From: Babylonia areolata
Taxonomy: Eukaryota; Mollusca; Gastropoda; Neogastropoda; Buccinidae
Reading direction: 5' to 3'
Length of the DNA stretch: 64,000 nt
Assembly (NCBI RefSeq): GCF_041734735.1
Contig: NC_134883.1
Location: 21,935,247 to 21,999,246 of the forward strand
In this document: positions 57,851 through 64,000 of the stretch, one piece after another
Position numbering within the stretch: position 1 is the stretch's first letter
How the letters are laid out: each line of letters starts with the position of its first letter
The notes under the pieces: generated by a model
Told to the model about the DNA's origin: nothing
What the model saw: the letters and a program-made list of their open reading frames with translations, nothing else
Databases searched by the model: none
Position numbers and translations under genes: made by a program

Positions 57851-59690
57851 ACCCCTTTTGACTTTTAAAGTCTTCTTTTATAATTGATTAGAATCCCGAA
57901 ACGTAATTGTAATGCAAAGTTACATCGTTATTTGCATTACAGTTCTGACCCATATTTACTCTTTCTTGAACAAAATAATGTATTTCAAAAAGACATTTCA
58001 AAATGTTTATATGTCATATTAATAAATACAATTTTCTTCAGTCAGTCACAGTCATGACAATAGTCGTGTGAAAATGAAGAGTATGGTTTCCCGAAGTAAC
58101 GCATGTGGTTGTAGTGCACATTTCCATAATTCCAGACATAACATGCACATTCGGTTGTGGTATACATACGGCATCTTTCCATGAAAAAATAATAATTCTT
58201 TTTACAAAGAAAATTACTATGCAGACCTTTTCAAAAAATTCCCATACGTGCCATCATACATACACAAAGTCTTTGGTTGAATGAACATTGCACTGTACAA
58301 AATCCATCCCGGCAAAAAAGGTCACTGACATGCGGTTTGAATTACCGATTGCATTTCCCAGCGGGGCATGCCATCATATGCTGGTTTGTAGGCGGCTACA
58401 GAAATGAACGCACGATCAAGAACAATGCACAGCCTTTACATTATAACCTACCAGCTGGACAAGCCCCAAGAAAAGGTGGCAGTACGTATCGATCTGTCCA
58501 TACGATTTATCGATCTTATCTCAGTCCCCTGAGTGCGCCAAACTGTTGGGCATGATTATTATATACATAGAACTGCGCGGTACAGGCATATATAAAAGCA
58601 TTGGCATTTTGTTGTTGTTGTTTTTGGGGGGTTTTGTTGTTGTTGTTGTTGTTTTGGTTTGGTTGTTTTTTTTACAACCAGTAACTACAAACTTTCAGCT
58701 GACAACGGTTGCAAGCAATTATGACGATCTTTGTATCAAGCGGTTATCCGATCACCGTGAACGTGCCCGGTTGCCTAGCTGAAGGCTATAAATAATTATG
58801 TTAGACAATGCCAAGTTGTGAGTTCCACTTGATCGACGTGATGTACAGCAGATCGACACGCATACGTTTCCAAATCACTTACGCACGAGACGCTCCGGAT
58901 TTTTTTCACGTCTTTTTCTTTTTATTATTTTGAAATGCGTTGAGCACACGGTTTGCCAACTTATTTTCGAGAACCCGGGTCCTTAAAGAACTATCGAAGG
59001 TGAAATCGAAGCAAGTTGTCGCGCTAATTTCTGAACGTCTGAATCGGTCTGGAACAAATTCCGTGACCAATGATGTACTAATGATAGTTTCGGTCAGATA
59101 CATTTGTTTAGGGCCTATATGTCGTGCTCAATAGCAGTAATTGTCATTAATTACCGGCAATGCGCAAAATCATCTCGCGTCACCGGTCAGTATATGGGCA
59201 GCCCGTGTGCATTACCGGTAATGGGCAGGGAGTGCCCAAAGTCTGTCACAAGCCGCGCGTTTTTTGTTTTTTGTATGGTTGGGTTTTTTTTTTCTTTCTG
59301 TGTGTGTGTGTGTGTATGTGTTGTACTCTCACTCTCACTCTCTCTGTCTCAGTTTCAATTTCCACTGTTACAAGTCACACTCAAATTTAAAAAAACAACA
59401 ACAACAACAACAACAAAAAAAACACACACAAACAAAAAAAAAACACATTACTTTTGTTTCGCATCTGCGTGCCTTTCACTTCACTCTCTCTCATATTCCT
59501 TATTTTGAATCCACATTTGTTTCCGTGGCGTTATTTTTCTTTACTTCTTGCTTAATGGAAAAAAAGAAAGATTACTTTTGTTCTACATGTGCATGCCTTT
59601 CACTTTAGTTTTAGTTTTGCATGATCATTATCGATACATGGATTGATATCGCCTCTTTCTCTCCTCACTTTGTTGTTCTATCTACTTGCC

Positions 59691-59722
59691 CCCCCCCCCC
59701 CCCCTCACCCCCCCCCCCCCCA
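59691..59722. repeat. Poly(C) tract
   Basis: Two C runs (about 15 and 14 bases) are separated by TCA. A (CT)n and (AC)n stretch follows to about 59815. Confidence 0.9.
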
Positions 59723-59775
59723 CAGCCCTCCCCCCCAACCTCTCTCTCTCTCTCTTTGTCTATCTCACCCCTCTC

Positions 59776-59816
<41 letters not shown>

Positions 59817-60420
59817 CCTCTTCCTCCTCCCTCTCTTTTATTCTTCTAATGATGATAATCTTATATTGATTGCCTTATCATTTCACGGATATGCACATAC
59901 ACATGTTTTTGTAATGTATATTTCTTTATATCAACAGGCGTTATAAATCTTATAGAACGTCATCTCTGTCTTTAATTGTCTCTGTATCTCCGTCTCTCTC
60001 TTTCAAACTTTTTTTGCTCCCACAACTATTCAAATGGCGTTATTTCTATTACTGTTTTTTGTAGCATGTGTATGCTCATTATAGTCCTTTTTTTTCTTTT
60101 CTTTTTTAATTTCTTAATCATTATCTTGACCTATATTAATTTTCTTTTCTTTTTTTTGTACTCTCTCTCTCTCTCTCTGTCCCCTTATATCTCTCTCTCC
60201 TCTTATCCTCCTATGTTTAGTGTTGTAAATGTCAAATTACCATTCATGTATCCATGACTATAATATGCATGCTGTACTGATATAATGATTCCCCCCTTCG
60301 TTTATGTTACTGATTCCCCTTCGAGGGCTGGGTGGAAAAAAAATCATTATCTGGCTTACTCTATTACCCCGGCTCAGAAAACAAAATTTATTCAATTCAG
60401 TGTGTGTGTTGAGAGAGGGG

Positions 60421-60469
<49 letters not shown>
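60421..60469. repeat. (TG)n microsatellite
   Basis: A pure TG run of about 48 bases. Confidence 0.95.
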
Positions 60470-61883
60470 CTTTTTCTATGGATCAACAAATAAAACACGT
60501 GTGTTCAGGAAGCGCAAATATGTAAATTTCGACAGATGTAAAAACAGCCGAATATTGTTATTGTTATTTTCTGTTTGTATCAATGTTCAGTGTGATTGAT
60601 TCCGAGTCTCATGCTGGCAAAGCAGTGCGTAGAGATGGGTCATCTTACCCATCGATGACACAATTCTAACCGAGTCACCATGCAACTTGAATTATAAGGT
60701 GATGGGAGTACTGCGGTACGAGGCCGGGTGCTAATTATCTCACCTGAACAGAGAAATAATACTGGAACAAACAGAAGGAAAGTAAACGTCATACAATAGA
60801 GCCGGCATGGCACCAGTAAGCTACAATATCAAATATCATTCAGAATACTAGGTAAGGAAAAAGTCAAAATTAGGAAGGAAAAAAAAGTTGCAAAGACTTG
60901 ATCTGACAGGTATTTAGATATCTCCCTCCCGTCCCACTCTGATCATGAGATGAACCTATAGTTTCAGTTTAGACGACACAAGCTGCGTTTGTTCACATAC
61001 TTTGGCGTGTGTTCGGCATCGCGTTTAAAAGGTTCATTCATTTTTCACTGCTCCATGTATTTTATGCCAGAGTTTAAAAAAGAAAATCAATCGGGTTGTG
61101 CGTTCAGTGTAACTTTTATGCTTTACTACATTATTTTCTTATTTACTAATTTTTTTTTAAAATTTTTTGTTGTACTCATGGAAGTGATCGAGAGCAATAA
61201 ATGTTGCCCGAAATTGTGCCTTTACTATAGTTATATTCCACACTGTATGTGTAGAACATCAGACCACAGACACAAGTAGTGTCTATGATCAGACAGAACG
61301 GGAGAAATGTCAACTGGTATGCCGGGTATTTTAAAACTCTTGCCTTTCGCGGTGACTTTAAATTTGTGATTTTGTTTCCTTCCTAATTGTCAGTGTGACT
61401 TTTTTCCCCCTACCTAATGTCGTGACTTTTTTGCCGTGACTTCTGTGCACACGTAGACCTAACGCACCTGATAAAAAGATGAATAACCAGTCAACCAAGC
61501 AACCACAACCAACCAACCTACCAACTAATCAACAAATAAAAACTCAGTGAACCAACCAACCAACTACCTAAACTAAACCAAAGTAACTGGTGACTGACTG
61601 ACTGACAAACTAAGATAAACTGGAAACTGAACAGATTTTAAAAGCAACCAACCGTCATCAGTGCCAGCGAATGATTCATGCAGGAGTCGTCAGTTGGCTA
61701 CATAAATTTCTTGCACAGAATCAACGTTCTTTTCTCAGAGACCCTCACAGTCACAGCTTTGTTGTTCAGTCCGAAAAGGCTGTGGTCGTCGGCAGGGAAA
61801 GCCGTGTAGTCGAAGGTCGGCTTTGTTCAATATTGACAAAAACTATAGTGTTCGCTACACTTACCTCCGGGCTTTCTTGGTAA

Positions 61884-62193
61884 CGCCCAAGCGTAAGTGT
61901 GTTTTTAATCCGAACCGTGTCCGTGCACACTCATGTGTGTGTGTGTGTGAGTGTGTTCATGTGTGTGTTGTGCGGTGTGCATGCGTTTGTCAGTGTGTTA
62001 ATGTGTGTGTCACAGTGTGTGAATGCGCGCGCGCGCGTGTGTGTGAGCCACACAGAGAGAGAGAGACAGAGGGAACCGCCCAAGCGTACGTGCGTTAAGT
62101 GCGACCCGTGTCCGTGCACATTCAAGTGTGGGGGGGGGGGGGGGGTGGTCAGTGTGTTCATGTGGGTGTTGTGTGTGCATGCGTTTGTCAGGC
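61884..62193. repeat. Imperfect tandem duplication, about 197-bp period
   Basis: The phrases CGCCCAAGCGTAAGTG, CGTGTCCGTGCACACTCA, GTGTGTTCATGTG and GCATGCGTTTGTCAG (61886-62000) recur in the same order with small changes at 62078-62193. The TG-rich interior differs in length between the copies, and the second contains a G run of about 17. Confidence 0.7.
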
Positions 62194-63467
62194 AACCTCC
62201 GATCGTCTTGAATAAAGCTTTTTTCCCCCATATAATCCAGTCGTATCAAAAGCTGTCATTTATCAAGATTTATTATTCACATTTGCTGTCTTGTACTAGT
62301 CTGCAGTCTTTCCTGAACCGGCTGAAAATATCTCAAATGTTTATGTAGATGCAATACTTTTTGAGTTTCAGTCATTTTAGTAACGCTACCATCAAAACTG
62401 CGGGATTGGACATGCAGAAAATAAGCATTTTCCTCAGAATTTATGACACTGCATGACATTCAGACAATAACATTAACAGCCAACTAAAAAAAAAAAAAAA
62501 ATCAAAAAAAAATCTGAGTTCTTCTGCGTACTATTTAGATCATATATGAAGAGTTTTTGCTATGACAATGCATTAGTGGCAATTCTACACGGGTTCCAAA
62601 ATGCCATTTAGTGTGAGACTGGCTAAATCGCGGAATTTTTGAAAATTCAGTCACTGCTCGTCGATCTTCCCAGTCTCTAAAATTAATTGCTCCCTTTATT
62701 CTTACTCAATCGTCTGACAAAAGTTCATCACTGCAGTTTTCTTCAGATCTCGCGTAGCAGACGATACTGAAAACAATAAAGTATTAAATACTTATAAACA
62801 ATTTGTCCGGCAGTTCAGATTCCGCGTAAAAAAAAAAGATATGAAATATAAAAGAAGGAAGAAAAAACAAACCAAAAAAAACTACAACGGCATATATCTA
62901 AACTGATTATTCTCTATGTTAATGGAACGAATGTTCAGTCTGATGCATGTAAATTACTATAGTTTGAATATGCATAGGTATACTGGTAAAAATATATATG
63001 AATCCAATTTTCGATCTGCTGGGAAACTGAAACGAACTACAAGGAATTTAGAACTATCATGATATAAAGATATCGACTCATGATGCCATGATCGAGTGTA
63101 GCCGGAATAAATAAATGAAAAAAAAAAAAAAAAATAAAAGATCGCCGGACTTGCTTTGGTGTCACTTTTATCAGCAGAAAGAAACGACAATAACAACAGC
63201 AACAAACAACCATTAATGATTGGTTCAGCCTCAATTGAGACTATGCAAGTATAATTATTTCGAGCCCCTCTAACCTTTCAACCACTCCAACCCCTTTTAT
63301 ATTAAATTTTCGGCATTCACTGTCCGCAATAGGAAACGTGGGAAAATAAAACCTCACGTTAGATTACTAAAAGAGTGCTGCAAATAATTATATGTTTTGC
63401 ACTGAAATGATCTCATGGATGCATTATTTGAAAAAAGAAAAGAAAAAAAAGAAGAAAAGATTGCCAA

Positions 63468-64000
63468 GTGATCACAAGCCAGCCTCATGAAAGAGATGCC
63501 GAAGCTGTACCAGCAAGTGGACCGTCCAACACGTGACAAGACCCTCGACCACTGTTACACCTCATCAAGAAGGCGTACCACTCGATCCACCAGTCCGATC
63601 ACAGCATGATCTATTTGGTGCCGGTCTACAAACAAAAACTAAAAGCCGATAAAACAGTCGTGAAAAATGTCAAACAATGTTCGGCCCCCGCCTTAGAGAC
63701 CTTGCAGGACTGTTTTGAATGTACGGACTGGAATGTTTTTAATGACTCTGCCGGGGACTGACTTACATGAATATACCGACACCGTGTGTAATTATATTTC
63801 TTTCTGTGAAAGTGTGTGCATTCCAACAAAAAATACCAAAATATTTTCAAACGACAAAATTTGGTGTAACGGGTCTGTAAGGCAAAAACTAAAGGAAAAA
63901 GAGAGAGCTTTTCACCCGGCGGCGAAACTGATCATAGAATAGTTCACAATATGGGAAAAAGAACTTGTGTTGAAAAATGCATTAAGAAGGCAAAGTTTTT
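63468..64000 (+). mobile_element. LINE fragment (CR1/L2-like), running off the right edge
   Basis: The plus strand gives PKLYQQVDRPTRDKTLDHCY, then KAYHSIHQSDHSMIYLVPVY, LETLQDCFECTDWNVF and, after a frame change, ICESVCIPT-like text at ISFCESVCIPTKNTKIF and a Lys-rich segment. This is the end of the endonuclease and the linker before the reverse transcriptase in CR1/L2-group LINEs. At least one frameshift is present. The reverse transcriptase would lie to the right of the window; the 5' part of the endonuclease is absent. Confidence 0.8.

Larger units (their letters stand above)
56111..63460. other. Upstream intergenic region without a supportable gene
   Basis: Open frames here are short and built from repeats or AT-rich sequence, and none has a family resemblance. 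Named contents are the second 850-bp repeat (56684-57533), a GATA/GACA tract (57617-57850), poly(C) at 59691-59722, (AC)n at 59779-59815, (TG)n at 60421-60469, CCAAC-rich sequence at about 61490-61560 and a partial tandem duplication at 61884-62193. Confidence 0.5.

Noticed and set aside
58277-58555. Plus-strand 92-residue frame
   Set aside because: Codon content is ordinary for AT-rich flank, there is no recognisable domain, and no splice sites or poly(A) signal frame it.
61671-61883. Plus-strand 70-residue frame at the edge of a repeat
   Set aside because: It is short and unmatched and runs into the duplicated TG-rich region; I could not support it as an exon.

Overview
This is a window of animal nuclear DNA, most likely from a marine gastropod mollusc (probably a caenogastropod). 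Genes are split by GT-AG introns and coding density is very low. There are many (CA/TG)n and (GA)n microsatellites, tRNA-derived SINEs of kinds I recall from snail genomes, and LINE fragments. The taxonomic call is inference from repeat flavour and from an invertebrate-like protein; no rRNA or mitochondrial marker is present.

The dominant gene is on the minus strand. Its coding exons run from 55926 down to about 20.9 kb or 15.6 kb and encode a tubulin monoglycylase of the TTLL3/TTLL8 family. I traced 16 exons (55423-55926 to 22414-23417) by matching splice sites, codon phase and conserved family motifs. They join in frame to 1195 codons, followed by one or two poorly conserved C-terminal exons (20874-21233 and 15638-16287). 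The order is: N-terminal low-complexity region, small glycylase-specific segments, the ATP-grasp TTL core (exons 10-16), then a basic tail rich in Ser and Pro. The enzyme would add glycine to glutamate side chains in the tubulin tails of ciliary axonemes.

On the plus strand at 4500-5378 are the last two exons of a different, unrecognised gene. They encode a Cys-containing segment ending in a GPI-anchor-like hydrophobic tail, followed by an AATAAA signal. The two genes converge, and about 10 kb of repeat-rich DNA lies between the last GPI-gene exon and the glycylase stop. Upstream of the glycylase start (56-64 kb) I see no gene, only repeats and the start of a LINE fragment at the right edge.

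The introns are full of insertions: a 4 kb decayed LINE in intron 12, a LINE tail in intron 3, a complete SINE nested between 131-bp inverted repeats in intron 7, and an unusually long (about 0.9 kb) tRNA-headed retroposon with an 18-bp target-site duplication in intron 1. An 850-bp dispersed duplication has one copy in intron 1 and one just upstream of the gene. Two tandem arrays stand out. One (33.4-34.0 kb) repeats the 3' splice site and exon start of glycylase exon 11 about ten times, with the reading frame open through eight copies. The other (41.4-42.35 kb) is a 77-bp array whose units each look like a small exon on the opposite strand. The first is the most unusual thing in the window.
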